NCBI RefSeq assembly: GCF_030238365.1
Contig: NZ_JASSOT010000064.1
Coordinates: forward strand, 186,001-250,000
DNA from: Lelliottia wanjuensis
GTDB lineage: Bacteria > Pseudomonadota > Gammaproteobacteria > Enterobacterales > Enterobacteriaceae
DNA length: 64,000 nucleotides
Reading direction: 5' to 3'
This document shows, piece by piece, positions 33,458-45,739 of the stretch. Made by a program: the position numbers and the translations under genes. The first letter of the stretch is position 1. Every line of letters starts with the position of its first letter. The notes beneath the pieces were generated by a model. That model did not search any database and was not told where the DNA came from. It worked only from the letters and a program-made list of their open reading frames with translations.

Positions 33458-34036
33458 ATGTTAAAAAAACTCTTCTTTCCGCTGGTAGCGCTCTTCATGC
33501 TGGCTGGTTGTGCCACTCCGCCAACCACCATTGACGTTTCGCCGAAAATCACCCTGCCACAGCAGGACCCTAGCCTGATGGGCGTGACCGTGAGTATCAA
33601 CGGTGCCGATCAGCGTCAGGATCAAGCGCTGGCGAAAGTGACTCGTGATAACCAGCAAGTCACCCTGACCGCTTCCCGCGACCTGCGCTTCCTGCTGCAG
33701 GAAGTGCTGGAAAAACAGATGACCGCTCGCGGTTACATGGTTGGCCCAAGCGGTGCCGTTGATCTGCAGATCATTGTGAACAATCTGTATGCCGACGTTT
33801 CTCAGGGCAACGTGCGTTACAACATCTCCACCAAAGCCGATATCGCCATCATCGCCACCGCGAAGAACGGCAATAAGATGAACAAAAACTATCGCGCAAG
33901 CTACTCTGTTGAAGGCGCCTTCCAGGCATCCAACCAGAACATTGCTAACGCGGTAAACAGCGTGCTGACCGACACCATCGCCGATATGGCGCAGGACACC
34001 AGCATTCACGAATTCATCAAGCAGAACGCGCGCTAA
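33458..34036 (+). CDS. yajG: YajG family lipoprotein
   Basis: A 192-residue lipoprotein. The signal peptide LFFPLVALFMLAGC ends at the lipobox Cys18. The mature part (KITLPQQDPSLMGVTVSING) matches the YajG family. Function is unknown; in E. coli it is cotranscribed with ampG, and here ampG starts 46 bp downstream on the same strand, so the pair is probably one unit linked to cell-wall recycling. Confidence 0.93.
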   Translation: MLKKLFFPLVALFMLAGCATPPTTIDVSPKITLPQQDPSLMGVTVSINGADQRQDQALAKVTRDNQQVTLTASRDLRFLLQEVLEKQMTARGYMVGPSGAVDLQIIVNNLYADVSQGNVRYNISTKADIAIIATAKNGNKMNKNYRASYSVEGAFQASNQNIANAVNSVLTDTIADMAQDTSIHEFIKQNAR

Positions 34037-34082
34037 TCCCGCACACTGACCCGGCGCTACGCCGGGTCAGTCATATAGAAAC

Positions 34083-35558
34083 ATGTCCAGTCATTACTTG
34101 CGCATTTTCCAGCAACCTAAATCAGCCATTCTGCTGATCCTTGGTTTCGCCTCCGGTTTACCTCTCGCCCTCACCTCCGGCACGCTTCAGGCCTGGATGA
34201 CGGTCGAGAATATCGATCTCAAAACCATCGGTTTCTTCTCCCTTGTCGGCCAGGCCTACGTCTTTAAGTTTTTATGGTCGCCGGTGATGGACCGCTATAC
34301 CCCGCCATTCCTCGGCCGTCGCCGCGGCTGGCTGGTGATGACTCAGGTTCTGCTGTTGCTGGCCATTGCCGCAATGGGGTTCCTCGAGCCGTCAACGCAA
34401 TTGCGCTGGATGGCCGCGCTGGCGGTGGTGATCGCCTTCTGCTCAGCCTCGCAGGATATCGTTTTTGATGCCTGGAAAACGGACGTATTACCGGCTGAAG
34501 AGCGCGGAACCGGTGCCGCGATCAGCGTGCTGGGCTATCGCCTGGGGATGCTGGTCTCCGGCGGGTTAGCCCTGTGGCTGGCCGACCGCTATCTCGGCTG
34601 GCAGGGGATGTACTGGCTGATGGCCGCCCTGCTGATCCCATGCATCATTGCCACCTTTTTTGCCCCGGAGCCGAGCGACGTTATTCCGGTTCCTCGTACG
34701 CTCGAGCAGGCTGTCGCCGAACCGCTGCGTGACTTCTTCGGGCGCAACAACGCATGGCTGATTTTACTGCTGATCGTCCTTTATAAGCTCGGCGATGCTT
34801 TCGCCATGAGCCTCACCACCACTTTCCTGATCCGTGGCGTGGGTTTCGATGCCGGTGAAGTCGGCGTGGTGAATAAAACCCTCGGCCTGTTTGCGACCAT
34901 TCTTGGCGCACTTTACGGCGGCGTGTTGATGCAGCGTCTGTCGCTGTTCCGCGCTCTGCTGATCTTCGGCATTTTGCAGGGAGTATCCAACGCCGGTTAC
35001 TGGCTTCTCTCCATCACCGATAAGAATATGGTCAGCATGGCCGCCGCCGTGTTCTTCGAAAACCTGTGCGGCGGGATGGGAACAGCGGCGTTTGTCGCGC
35101 TGCTGATGACCCTGTGCAATAAATCGTTTTCCGCGACGCAGTTTGCCCTGCTCTCTGCCCTTTCTGCCGTAGGTCGTGTGTATGTTGGCCCGATTGCCGG
35201 CTGGTTTGTCGAAGCCCACGGCTGGCCGACGTTTTATCTTTTCTCGGTCTTTGCGGCGGTGCCAGGAATATTACTCCTGCTGGTTTGTCGACAGACCCTG
35301 GAATATACCCAGCAAACGGATCACTTTATGCCGCGCACGGAATATCAGCGCGCGTATCGCTTTGCCTTGCGGCTGTTAATGGTCGGCTGTGCGATGCTGG
35401 CCCTGTGGCTGATCGTGTTGATAATCAATGCATCCACCCCGCTTACCCTGCCGTTTGAGGCGATCCTGCTGGACGTCGGCGGTCTGCTTGCGGTCGTCGG
35501 GATTGTCACCGGCGGTGTCCTTGATTTCATGGCGCTGCGTAAAACCCGGCTGACCTGA
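34083..35558 (+). CDS. ampG: muropeptide MFS permease AmpG
   Basis: Inner-membrane proton-driven importer of GlcNAc-anhydroMurNAc and its peptides, needed for peptidoglycan recycling and for AmpC beta-lactamase induction. The 491-residue protein has the E. coli length and about 14 membrane segments. Hallmarks include FASGLPLALTSGTLQAWM near the N-terminus and SASQDIVFDAWKTDVL. Downstream of yajG. Confidence 0.97.
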   Translation: MSSHYLRIFQQPKSAILLILGFASGLPLALTSGTLQAWMTVENIDLKTIGFFSLVGQAYVFKFLWSPVMDRYTPPFLGRRRGWLVMTQVLLLLAIAAMGFLEPSTQLRWMAALAVVIAFCSASQDIVFDAWKTDVLPAEERGTGAAISVLGYRLGMLVSGGLALWLADRYLGWQGMYWLMAALLIPCIIATFFAPEPSDVIPVPRTLEQAVAEPLRDFFGRNNAWLILLLIVLYKLGDAFAMSLTTTFLIRGVGFDAGEVGVVNKTLGLFATILGALYGGVLMQRLSLFRALLIFGILQGVSNAGYWLLSITDKNMVSMAAAVFFENLCGGMGTAAFVALLMTLCNKSFSATQFALLSALSAVGRVYVGPIAGWFVEAHGWPTFYLFSVFAAVPGILLLLVCRQTLEYTQQTDHFMPRTEYQRAYRFALRLLMVGCAMLALWLIVLIINASTPLTLPFEAILLDVGGLLAVVGIVTGGVLDFMALRKTRLT

Positions 35559-36036
35559 AGCAAAAACCGAAAGGTTATTTCCCGTGGTAATAACGCCAGG
35601 TAATTATAACGGTGAAATAACCGACGTCCGCTGAAAAAATATTTGTTGTTTTGTGCGGGATAGTTTTCGGAAATTACAGGAACCCTTAGCGTTTCGCTAT
35701 TTTTCATTAAACGATTCAGCTTTGGGGAGTTTAAATTTTCGTATTTCAATTGTCTTTTTATTGATGCTTTTTTGTTAATTTATTGTTTATTTTTAACAAT
35801 GGTTATACCAATTGCCCTGTTTGGGGTATCCTTAAGGGCCCTTTCGTTATAACTCCCGTCCTGTCGGGCTTTTGTCTTAAAAGTAGACATAATTTGCAAC
35901 ACATGTGACACGTGCGGCAGAACCCGGTAACACCTTCCTGACACAGGGCTAATGATGTTTACAGTAATGTAACCTTCCCGTAAAATGCCCCCACACTTTA
36001 AACGCCACCAGGTCCCCGTGGAATTGAGGTCGTTAA
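35559..36036. promoter_or_regulatory. ampG-cyoA intergenic region with the cyo promoter
   Basis: This 478-bp gap has a clear promoter for cyoA: -35 TTTACA (35958-35963), 17 bp, -10 TAAAAT (35981-35986). A perfect inverted repeat, GGTTATTTC/GAAATAACC (35573-35581 and 35614-35622), lies just past ampG and may end that transcript. The middle is AT-rich, consistent with ArcA/Fnr/Fur control known for cyo, but I could not fix those sites. No convincing gene is present. Confidence 0.75.
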
Positions 36037-39595
<3,559 letters not shown>

Positions 39596-39596
<1 letters not shown>

Positions 39597-39922
39597 TGAG
39601 TCATACTAACGATCATGGCGCTTCCCACGGTAGCGTGAAAACCTACATGACAGGTTTCATCCTGTCGATCATCCTGACGGCACTCCCGTTCTGGATGGTG
39701 ATGAGCGGAACGGCTTCTCACACGGTGATTCTGGGCACGGTCCTGATCTCCGCTGTGGTACAGATTCTGGTGCATCTGGTTTGCTTCCTGCACATGAACA
39801 CCAAATCCGATGAGGGCTGGAACATGACGGCCTTCATCTTTACCGTGATTATCATCGCTATCCTGGTAGTCGGTTCCATCTGGATTATGTGGAACCTGAA
39901 CTACAACATGATGGTTCACTAA
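39596..39922 (+). CDS. cyoD: cytochrome bo3 ubiquinol oxidase subunit IV
   Basis: A 108-residue subunit with three membrane helices (for example [19 protein letters not shown] and [20 protein letters not shown]). It stabilises the oxidase and helps CuB assembly. The start at 39596 overlaps the cyoC stop by one base; one residue shorter than E. coli. Confidence 0.97.
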
Positions 39923-39933
39923 GAGCGGCGAGT

Positions 39934-40821
39934 ATGTTTAAGCAATACCTGCAAGTAACGAAACCAGGCATCATCTTTGGCAACCTGATCTCCGTGATCG
40001 GAGGGTTCCTGCTGGCCTCTAAGGGCAGCATCGATTACACCCTCTTTGCATCCACGCTGATCGGTGTGTCACTGGTGGTTGCGTCCGGTTGTGTATTTAA
40101 CAACTACATCGACATGGATATCGACAGGAAGATGGAAAGGACCAAGAATCGGGTGCTTGTCAAAGGCCTGATATCTCCTGCCGTCTCGCTGGTGTACGCC
40201 ACCTTGCTGGGCTTTGCTGGCTTTATGCTGCTGTGGTTTGGTGCCAACCCTCTGGCCTGCTGGCTGGGGGTGATGGGTTTCGTGGTGTATGTGGGCGTCT
40301 ACAGCCTGTATATGAAACGTCACTCCGTCTACGGTACGCTGATTGGTTCTCTCTCCGGCGCTGCGCCGCCGGTGATTGGCTACTGCGCCGTCACGAACGA
40401 GTTCGACAGCGGTGCGCTGATCCTGCTGGCTATCTTTAGCCTGTGGCAGATGCCGCACTCCTATGCCATCGCGATTTTCCGCTTTAAGGATTATCAGGCA
40501 GCGAACATCCCGGTTCTGCCGGTCGTGAAAGGCATTTCGGTCGCCAAGAATCACATCACGCTGTACATCATCGCTTTCGCCGTGGCGACGCTGATGCTCT
40601 CGCTTGGCGGTTACGCCGGATATAAATATCTGGTGGTGGCAGCTGCAGTGAGCGTCTGGTGGCTCGGGATGGCGCTGCGCGGTTACAAAGTGGAAGATGA
40701 CAAAGTCTGGGCACGCAAACTGTTTGTGTTCTCGATTGTCGCTATCACTTCCCTGTCCGTGATGATGTCCGTCGACTTTATGGTGCCAGATTCACACAAT
40801 TTGCTGACTTACGTTTGGTAA
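39934..40821 (+). CDS. cyoE: protoheme IX farnesyltransferase (heme O synthase)
   Basis: Transfers farnesyl to heme B to make heme O for CyoB. The 295-residue UbiA-family membrane enzyme has the Asp-rich motif [15 protein letters not shown] and a second conserved loop [16 protein letters not shown]. It starts 11 bp after cyoD and is the last gene of the operon, which closes with a strong terminator. Confidence 0.97.
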   Translation: MFKQYLQVTKPGIIFGNLISVIGGFLLASKGSIDYTLFASTLIGVSLVVASGCVFNNYIDMDIDRKMERTKNRVLVKGLISPAVSLVYATLLGFAGFMLLWFGANPLACWLGVMGFVVYVGVYSLYMKRHSVYGTLIGSLSGAAPPVIGYCAVTNEFDSGALILLAIFSLWQMPHSYAIAIFRFKDYQAANIPVLPVVKGISVAKNHITLYIIAFAVATLMLSLGGYAGYKYLVVAAAVSVWWLGMALRGYKVEDDKVWARKLFVFSIVAITSLSVMMSVDFMVPDSHNLLTYVW

Positions 40822-40848
40822 GTCCGCAGATAAATCACATAAGCTTAT

Positions 40849-40885
40849 AAAAAGTCCCGGTCGCGAGACCGGGACTTTTTTTTGC
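40849..40885 (+). terminator. terminator of the cyo operon
   Basis: Perfect 14-bp stem AAAAAGTCCCGGTC/GACCGGGACTTTTT with a GCGA loop and a run of eight or more T residues. Confidence 0.95.
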
Positions 40886-41302
40886 ATTAGACTGTTAACC
40901 CAGAGAATCTGGCCAGACATCACCCTGTATCCTCCCCACGCAAACTTCAGGGTCTACTTTTAGATAGCGGCATGATTGAGCTGATCTGTCACCTGATGCA
41001 AAATCCCTCTCATCAAAAGAATACTTTTTCAATAACCGCAAATAGCATGGCATTGCTGATATCAGACAATAGGATTTCTTGATGCCATCGTTGCTTTAAG
41101 TGAAATTTATTTCTTTTTGATTCTAATTTGCGAATAAGCAATTCATTATCATATATATAAATTCCAACATGGTTTATCTATTGATAATGATTGGGAGTGC
41201 ACACCTGCGCTTCATTGAAAAAATATATACCAAGGGAATGTCGGCTAGTATTGCGACAACAGGTATAGCCAGCCAAAAATATTGATAGGATTAAAATAGA
41301 AA
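40886..41302. other. AT-rich intergenic region upstream of the orphan pilin gene
   Basis: No credible coding region. AT content rises strongly (text such as TATCATATATATAAATTCC and AAAAAATATATACCAAG), unlike the backbone on either side. It presumably holds the pilin promoter, but no -35/-10 pair stands out over the many AT-rich options. No long inverted repeats of the phase-switch type were seen. Confidence 0.6.
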
Positions 41303-41824
41303 ATGAAATTTTTACGCTTATTTGTCTGGGCAGTAAGCCTGTTCAGTTTCCTCAACGTTAGCACTCATGCAGCGGATAACGTTACCATCAACGTTACCGG
41401 CAAAGTCGTTGCCAGCCCTTGTGTGATCAGCCCAGATGATGTTGTCAAAAATATCGATGTAGGCGATGCTATCCCGGCAAATGATGCAGTAGGACCAATA
41501 TCTGCAACGCAAAATATTACGATAACCCTGACGAACTGCCCATCGGGTTCCAGCAGCGTAACAGCAACATTTAGCGGCTCGCAATCCGAACTTTTGCCCG
41601 ACTTTATGTATAACAACACCGCGGCGACAAATGCTGCAGGGAATGTCGGGATTGTTTTGCAACGAAGCAGCTCATCGGGCTTGGGGAATGGCAAGACCTA
41701 TAAAGTTGATATCGTGAAAGGGGAAAACCCGGTCTTCAATATGCAAACTTATGCTTATTCCAAAGGAAACTCCTCACCTGGTGATATCAGCACATCTATC
41801 GTGATGGCTCTGGAATATAATTAA
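41303..41824 (+). CDS. orphan type 1-like fimbrial subunit
   Basis: A 173-residue chaperone-usher pilin. It has a signal peptide (residues 1-24, ending THAA), an N-terminal donor strand (NVTINVTGKVVASPC), the conserved disulfide cysteines Cys40 and Cys79 (ASPC and LTNCPSG), and a C-terminal strand with penultimate Tyr (SIVMALEYN), all needed for assembly. No chaperone, usher or adhesin lies beside it. Only a weak ribosome binding site is seen. The DNA is richer in A and T than its neighbours, suggesting acquisition. It must use an assembly system encoded elsewhere, or be unused. Confidence 0.82.
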   Translation: MKFLRLFVWAVSLFSFLNVSTHAADNVTINVTGKVVASPCVISPDDVVKNIDVGDAIPANDAVGPISATQNITITLTNCPSGSSSVTATFSGSQSELLPDFMYNNTAATNAAGNVGIVLQRSSSSGLGNGKTYKVDIVKGENPVFNMQTYAYSKGNSSPGDISTSIVMALEYN

Positions 41825-41991
41825 TCCTTGCAGTTGTCCTTCATTACAATCGGTGAGGGACAGTTTCCCGGGTGTTGCGAAATTTAAAAACCCGCCAATA
41901 TGAAAGGTTTCTCAGCGCGTTTTTATTCATAGAATAAGGCACTCCAGCCTGTAATATTTATTAAACAACCAACCGTTTACCCCTACCTGCC

Positions 41992-42017
41992 CAGGCACTA
42001 CACTAGTGCCTGCTTTT
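41992..42017 (+). terminator. hairpin with T-run directly upstream of yajR
   Basis: CAGGCACT, ACACT, AGTGCCTG, then CTTTT; a perfect 8-bp stem ending 19 bp before the yajR start codon. It may end the pilin transcript or attenuate readthrough into yajR. Confidence 0.65.
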
Positions 42018-42031
42018 GATCAGAGGTGGTA

Positions 42032-43393
42032 ATGAACGATTATAAAATGACACCAGGCGAACTGCGCGCGACCTGGGGTTTAGGGACTGTTTTCTCGCTG
42101 CGCATGCTCGGCATGTTTATGGTCCTGCCTGTTCTGACCACCTATGGTATGGCGCTTCAGGGCGCCAGCGAAGCGTTGATCGGTCTGGCGATTGGTATTT
42201 ATGGCCTCGCCCAGGCGGTCTTCCAGATCCCTTTCGGACTCCTTTCCGATCGCGTTGGCCGTAAACCGCTGATCGTCGGCGGTCTGATGATCTTTGTCCT
42301 CGGCAGCATCATAGCCGCGCTGTCGGATTCTATCTGGGGTATTATTCTTGGCCGTGCGCTGCAAGGCTCAGGCGCGATTGCCGCCGCCGTCATGGCGCTG
42401 CTTTCCGATTTAACCCGCGAACAGAACCGGACCAAAGCGATGGCCTTTATCGGCGTCAGCTTTGGCATCACCTTCGCCATCGCCATGGTCCTCGGCCCGA
42501 TCATTACCCATAAGCTAGGCCTGAACGCCCTGTTCTGGATGATAGCCGTGCTGGCCACCATTGGCATTGCGCTGACGATCTGGGTCGTACCAGATAGCAA
42601 AAATCACGTCCTGAACCGCGAGTCGGGGATGGTGAAAGGCTGCTTCAGCAAGGTCATCGTCGAACCGCGTCTACTGAAACTCAACTTCGGCATTATGTGT
42701 CTGCACATCCTGCTGATGTCCACCTTCGTGGCCCTGCCCGGCCAGCTGGCGGCAGCTGGTTTCCCGGCGGAAGAGCACTGGAAAATCTATCTGGTGACGA
42801 TGCTGATATCCTTCGCTTCCGTCGTGCCTTTTATCATCTACGCCGAAGTGAAACGCCGCATGAAGCGCGTGTTTCTTGGGTGCGTGGCGCTGCTGTTAAT
42901 CGCAGAAATTGTGCTCTGGGGCTCCGGCCCGCACTTCTGGGAGTTGGTCCTGGGCGTGCAGTTGTTCTTCCTTGCGTTCAATCTGATGGAAGCCCTGCTG
43001 CCGTCGCTGATCAGTAAAGAATCCCCTGCCGGATACAAAGGTACGGCGATGGGGATTTACTCCACCAGCCAGTTCCTGGGCGTCGCCATCGGCGGCTCGC
43101 TCGGCGGCTGGGTAGACGGATTATTTGATTCGCAGACCGTGTTTCTCGCGGGCGCGCTGCTGGCAATGGTCTGGCTGCTGGTCGCCAGCACCATGAAAGA
43201 GCCGCGCTACGTTAGCAGCCTGAGGGTGGAAATCCCGGACGGTATAGAGATAAGCGACACGCTGAAACAACGGCTGGAAGCCACAGAAGGGATAAGTGAA
43301 GTGTTAATCGTCCCGGAAGAGCGCAGCGCTTACGTCAAAATCGACAGTAAAGTCACCAACCGCTTCGAAGTGGAGCAGGCTATCAAAGCCTGA
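42032..43393 (+). CDS. yajR: MFS transporter YajR
   Basis: A 453-residue major facilitator protein with 12 helices followed by a C-terminal ferredoxin-like YAM domain (from about residue 390, ending AYVKIDSKVTNRFEVEQAIK). Motif A is visible as GLLSDRVGRKPLIVGG. Probably a proton-coupled exporter; the substrate is unknown. The ATG at 42032 (MNDYKMTPGELRATWG) equals E. coli; a GTG two codons before it is less likely. Convergent with yajQ. Confidence 0.95.
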   Translation: MNDYKMTPGELRATWGLGTVFSLRMLGMFMVLPVLTTYGMALQGASEALIGLAIGIYGLAQAVFQIPFGLLSDRVGRKPLIVGGLMIFVLGSIIAALSDSIWGIILGRALQGSGAIAAAVMALLSDLTREQNRTKAMAFIGVSFGITFAIAMVLGPIITHKLGLNALFWMIAVLATIGIALTIWVVPDSKNHVLNRESGMVKGCFSKVIVEPRLLKLNFGIMCLHILLMSTFVALPGQLAAAGFPAEEHWKIYLVTMLISFASVVPFIIYAEVKRRMKRVFLGCVALLLIAEIVLWGSGPHFWELVLGVQLFFLAFNLMEALLPSLISKESPAGYKGTAMGIYSTSQFLGVAIGGSLGGWVDGLFDSQTVFLAGALLAMVWLLVASTMKEPRYVSSLRVEIPDGIEISDTLKQRLEATEGISEVLIVPEERSAYVKIDSKVTNRFEVEQAIKA

Positions 43394-43394
43394 A

Positions 43395-43424
43395 AAAATG
43401 CCCGGCGTGTGTGCCGGGCATTTT
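43395..43424. terminator. bidirectional terminator between yajR and yajQ
   Basis: AAAATGCCCGGC, GTGTGT, GCCGGGCATTTT: perfect 12-bp stem flanked by A- and T-runs, shared by the two convergent genes. Confidence 0.92.
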
Positions 43425-43429
43425 CGTTT

Positions 43430-43921
43430 TTAATCGCGGAAGTTCTTAAACTGGAACGGCTGACCCAGGTCGCCGCCGCGCACCAGCGCCATGACCGCCT
43501 GCAGATCGTCGCGCGCTTTACCAGTAACACGAATCTCTTCGCCCTGAATTTGTGCCTGCACTTTCAGCTTGCTGTCTTTGATGAGCTTAACGATCTTCTT
43601 CTGCATCGCGCTCTCAATGCCCTGCTTAAGCTTGGCTTCTACAAACCAGGTTTTGCCGCTGTGCACGAACTCTTCCGGCACATCCAGAGACGTCCCTTCA
43701 ATGCCGCGTTTGAGCAGCTTGGCGCGCAGAATATCCAGTAACTGATTGACCTGGAAATCGGACTCGCTCAGCACCTTGATGGTCTTATTCGCGTCGTTCA
43801 GCTCAAAACTCGCCTCTACGCCACGAAAATCGAAACGTGACTCAACTTCACGGCTGGCGTTATCCACGCCGTTGCGGACTTCCTGGATATCAACTTCTGA
43901 AACAATATCGAAAGATGGCAT
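43430..43921 (-). CDS. yajQ: nucleotide-binding protein YajQ (DUF520)
   Basis: A 163-residue protein of two ferredoxin-like domains. It begins [20 protein letters not shown] and ends [12 protein letters not shown], as in E. coli. YajQ proteins bind nucleotides, and relatives in other bacteria bind cyclic di-GMP; the role here is not shown by sequence. The start at 43921 gives the family length; the frame continues open upstream without homology. Divergent from panE. Confidence 0.95.
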   Translation of the reverse strand: MPSFDIVSEVDIQEVRNGVDNASREVESRFDFRGVEASFELNDANKTIKVLSESDFQVNQLLDILRAKLLKRGIEGTSLDVPEEFVHSGKTWFVEAKLKQGIESAMQKKIVKLIKDSKLKVQAQIQGEEIRVTGKARDDLQAVMALVRGGDLGQPFQFKNFRD

Positions 43922-44048
43922 CTTTTCTTCTCCCTTTACTTTTGTTGCGTTGCATAATACCCGCAACGAGGCATAACTCAACAGAAGCTTAGCTGACGGC
44001 GCTATACTTAACCGACACGCCTGGCGTAGTTGCAGGTGAGGAGGAACA

Positions 44049-44960
44049 ATGAAAATTACCGTGCTCGGATGCGGAGCCCTGGGCCAGCTTTGGCTCACCG
44101 CACTGTGCAAACATGGACACGAGGTACAAGGCTGGCTACGCGTCCCCCAGCCGTATTGCAGTGTAAACCTGATCGATGAAGATGGAAGTATCTTTAACGA
44201 ATCGCTCACCGCCAACGATCCCGATTTCCTGGCGCAAAGCGACCTGCTGCTGGTCACCCTCAAGGCCTGGCAGGTCTCGGACGCCGTCAAAGCGCTGGCC
44301 GCCACCCTGCCCCGCACCACACCGATTGTGCTGGTGCATAACGGCATGGGTACCATTGACGAACTCAAAAGCATCCACCAGCCGCTGCTGATGTCAATCA
44401 CCACCCATGCGGCCCGCCGTGACGGGAACATCATCGTCCACGTGGCAAGCGGCGTCACCCATATGGGGCCGGCGCGCGAGCAGGACGGCGATTACAGCTA
44501 TCTCGCTGACGTGCTGCAGCACGTGCTGCCCGACGTGGCCTGGCATAACAACATTCGCCCGCAGCTGTGGCGCAAACTGGCGGTCAACTGCGTGATCAAT
44601 CCGCTGACGGCGCTGCTGGACTGCCCGAACGGCGAGCTGAAAAATCATCCGCAGGAAGTGGCCGAACTGTGCGCCGAAGTCGCGGCAGTGATTGAGCGCG
44701 AGGGCATCCACACTTCGGCAGACGATATCCGCTATTACGTCGAGCAGATCATCGACAGCACCGCGGAAAACATCTCCTCGATGCTGCAGGACGTGCGCGC
44801 ATTGCGGCACACGGAGATCGACTACATCACCGGATATCTGCTCAAACGCGCCCGCGCGCACGGCATTAGCGTGCCGGAAAATGTGCGCCTGTATGACATG
44901 GTTAAACGTAAGGAGAGTGAGTATGAGCGCGTCGGCACTGGTATGCCTCGCCCCTGGTAG
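44049..44960 (+). CDS. panE: 2-dehydropantoate 2-reductase
   Basis: NADPH-dependent ketopantoate reductase of pantothenate and CoA synthesis, 303 residues as in E. coli. It has an N-terminal Rossmann motif [11 protein letters not shown] and the catalytic-lysine region [17 protein letters not shown]. It overlaps the start of yajL by 38 bp, so the two are coupled. Confidence 0.96.
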   Translation: MKITVLGCGALGQLWLTALCKHGHEVQGWLRVPQPYCSVNLIDEDGSIFNESLTANDPDFLAQSDLLLVTLKAWQVSDAVKALAATLPRTTPIVLVHNGMGTIDELKSIHQPLLMSITTHAARRDGNIIVHVASGVTHMGPAREQDGDYSYLADVLQHVLPDVAWHNNIRPQLWRKLAVNCVINPLTALLDCPNGELKNHPQEVAELCAEVAAVIEREGIHTSADDIRYYVEQIIDSTAENISSMLQDVRALRHTEIDYITGYLLKRARAHGISVPENVRLYDMVKRKESEYERVGTGMPRPW

Positions 44961-45516
44961 CGAAGAGACAGAAGCGGTCACCACCATTGATTTACTGGTG
45001 CGCGGCGGGATTCAAGTGACAACGGCCAGCGTCGCCAGCGATGGCAATCTGACCATCGTCTGCTCACGCGGCGTGAAACTGCTGGCCGATGCGCCGCTGG
45101 TTGAAGTGGCTGACGGCGATTATGACGTGATTGTGCTGCCCGGCGGTCTGAAGGGTGCAGAGAACTTTCGCGACAGCCCCCTGCTGGTCGAAACCGTCCG
45201 CCAGTTTCACCTCTCCGGGCGGATTGTCGCCGCCATCTGCGCCGCGGCCGCCACCGTCCTGGTTCCGCACGATCTTTTCCCGATCGGCAATATGACCGGT
45301 TTCCCGGCGCTGAAAGACCGCATCCCGGAAGGGCAATGGGTCGATAAACGCGTGGTCTGGGACCCGCGCGTCAACCTGCTGACCAGCCAGGGGCCGGGCA
45401 CCTCGATTGATTTTGCGCTCAAGATTATCGATCTGGTCGTTGGGCGTGAAAAGGCCTATGAAGTGGCGTCATCCCTGGTGATGGCGGCAGGGATCTACAA
45501 CTACTACGAGGCCTAA
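44923..45516 (+). CDS. yajL: protein/nucleotide deglycase-family protein YajL (DJ-1 family)
   Basis: A 197-residue DJ-1/PfpI-fold protein, linked to protection from oxidative and glyoxal damage. The reactive cysteine is Cys106 in [13 protein letters not shown], with the conserved Glu in [10 protein letters not shown]. The start at 44923 ([15 protein letters not shown]) has AAGGAGAG upstream and lies within panE. A terminator follows. Confidence 0.95.
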   Translation: MSASALVCLAPGSEETEAVTTIDLLVRGGIQVTTASVASDGNLTIVCSRGVKLLADAPLVEVADGDYDVIVLPGGLKGAENFRDSPLLVETVRQFHLSGRIVAAICAAAATVLVPHDLFPIGNMTGFPALKDRIPEGQWVDKRVVWDPRVNLLTSQGPGTSIDFALKIIDLVVGREKAYEVASSLVMAAGIYNYYEA

Positions 45517-45538
45517 CCCCGCGCAGATTTTCCCTTCA

Positions 45539-45566
45539 GGCTGGCCCCGTGCCAGCCTTTCTTTTC
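45539..45566 (+). terminator. terminator of panE-yajL
   Basis: GGCTGGC, CCCGT, GCCAGCC followed by TTTCTTTTCT, 22 bp after the yajL stop. Confidence 0.85.
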
Positions 45567-45655
45567 TCTGTTCATTATTGCGGCAGTAATCACACTTCTT
45601 ATCTTTCTTTCTGAGATGGCTTCTCATCGCATTCATTCCGTGAAAGACTCACTTC

Positions 45656-45673
45656 AACTGGCATATACCAGTT
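45656..45673. promoter_or_regulatory. candidate GntR/HutC-type operator before the sugar cluster
   Basis: AACTGGCATATACCAGTT: 6-bp arms AACTGG/CCAGTT around CATATA, palindromic in 16 of 18 positions. It resembles known NagR/DasR-type operators built on CTGGT/ACCAG. It lies 66 bp before the EIIC start, and a GntR/UTRA gene closes the cluster. Confidence 0.7.
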
Positions 45674-45739
45674 AGACACTTCGCCCCCTACCAACACAGA
45701 TAACGGCGAAGAACAGAAATCTCTTCTGGAGTAAGCAAT

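Noticed and set aside
41180-41200. Fur-box-like GATAATGAT before the pilin gene
   Set aside because: Only one 9-base part matches; the rest of the 19-bp Fur site is absent and the region is AT-rich, so a chance match is likely.
43430-44458. A 342-residue version of YajQ with a long N-terminal extension
   Set aside because: The extension crosses the panE gene on the other strand and has no homology; the conserved protein starts at 43921.
45640-45652. CRP-like palindrome GTGA-AAGAC-TCAC before the EIIC gene
   Set aside because: The spacer is five bases, whereas CRP sites need six between TGTGA and TCACA; outer bases also do not match.
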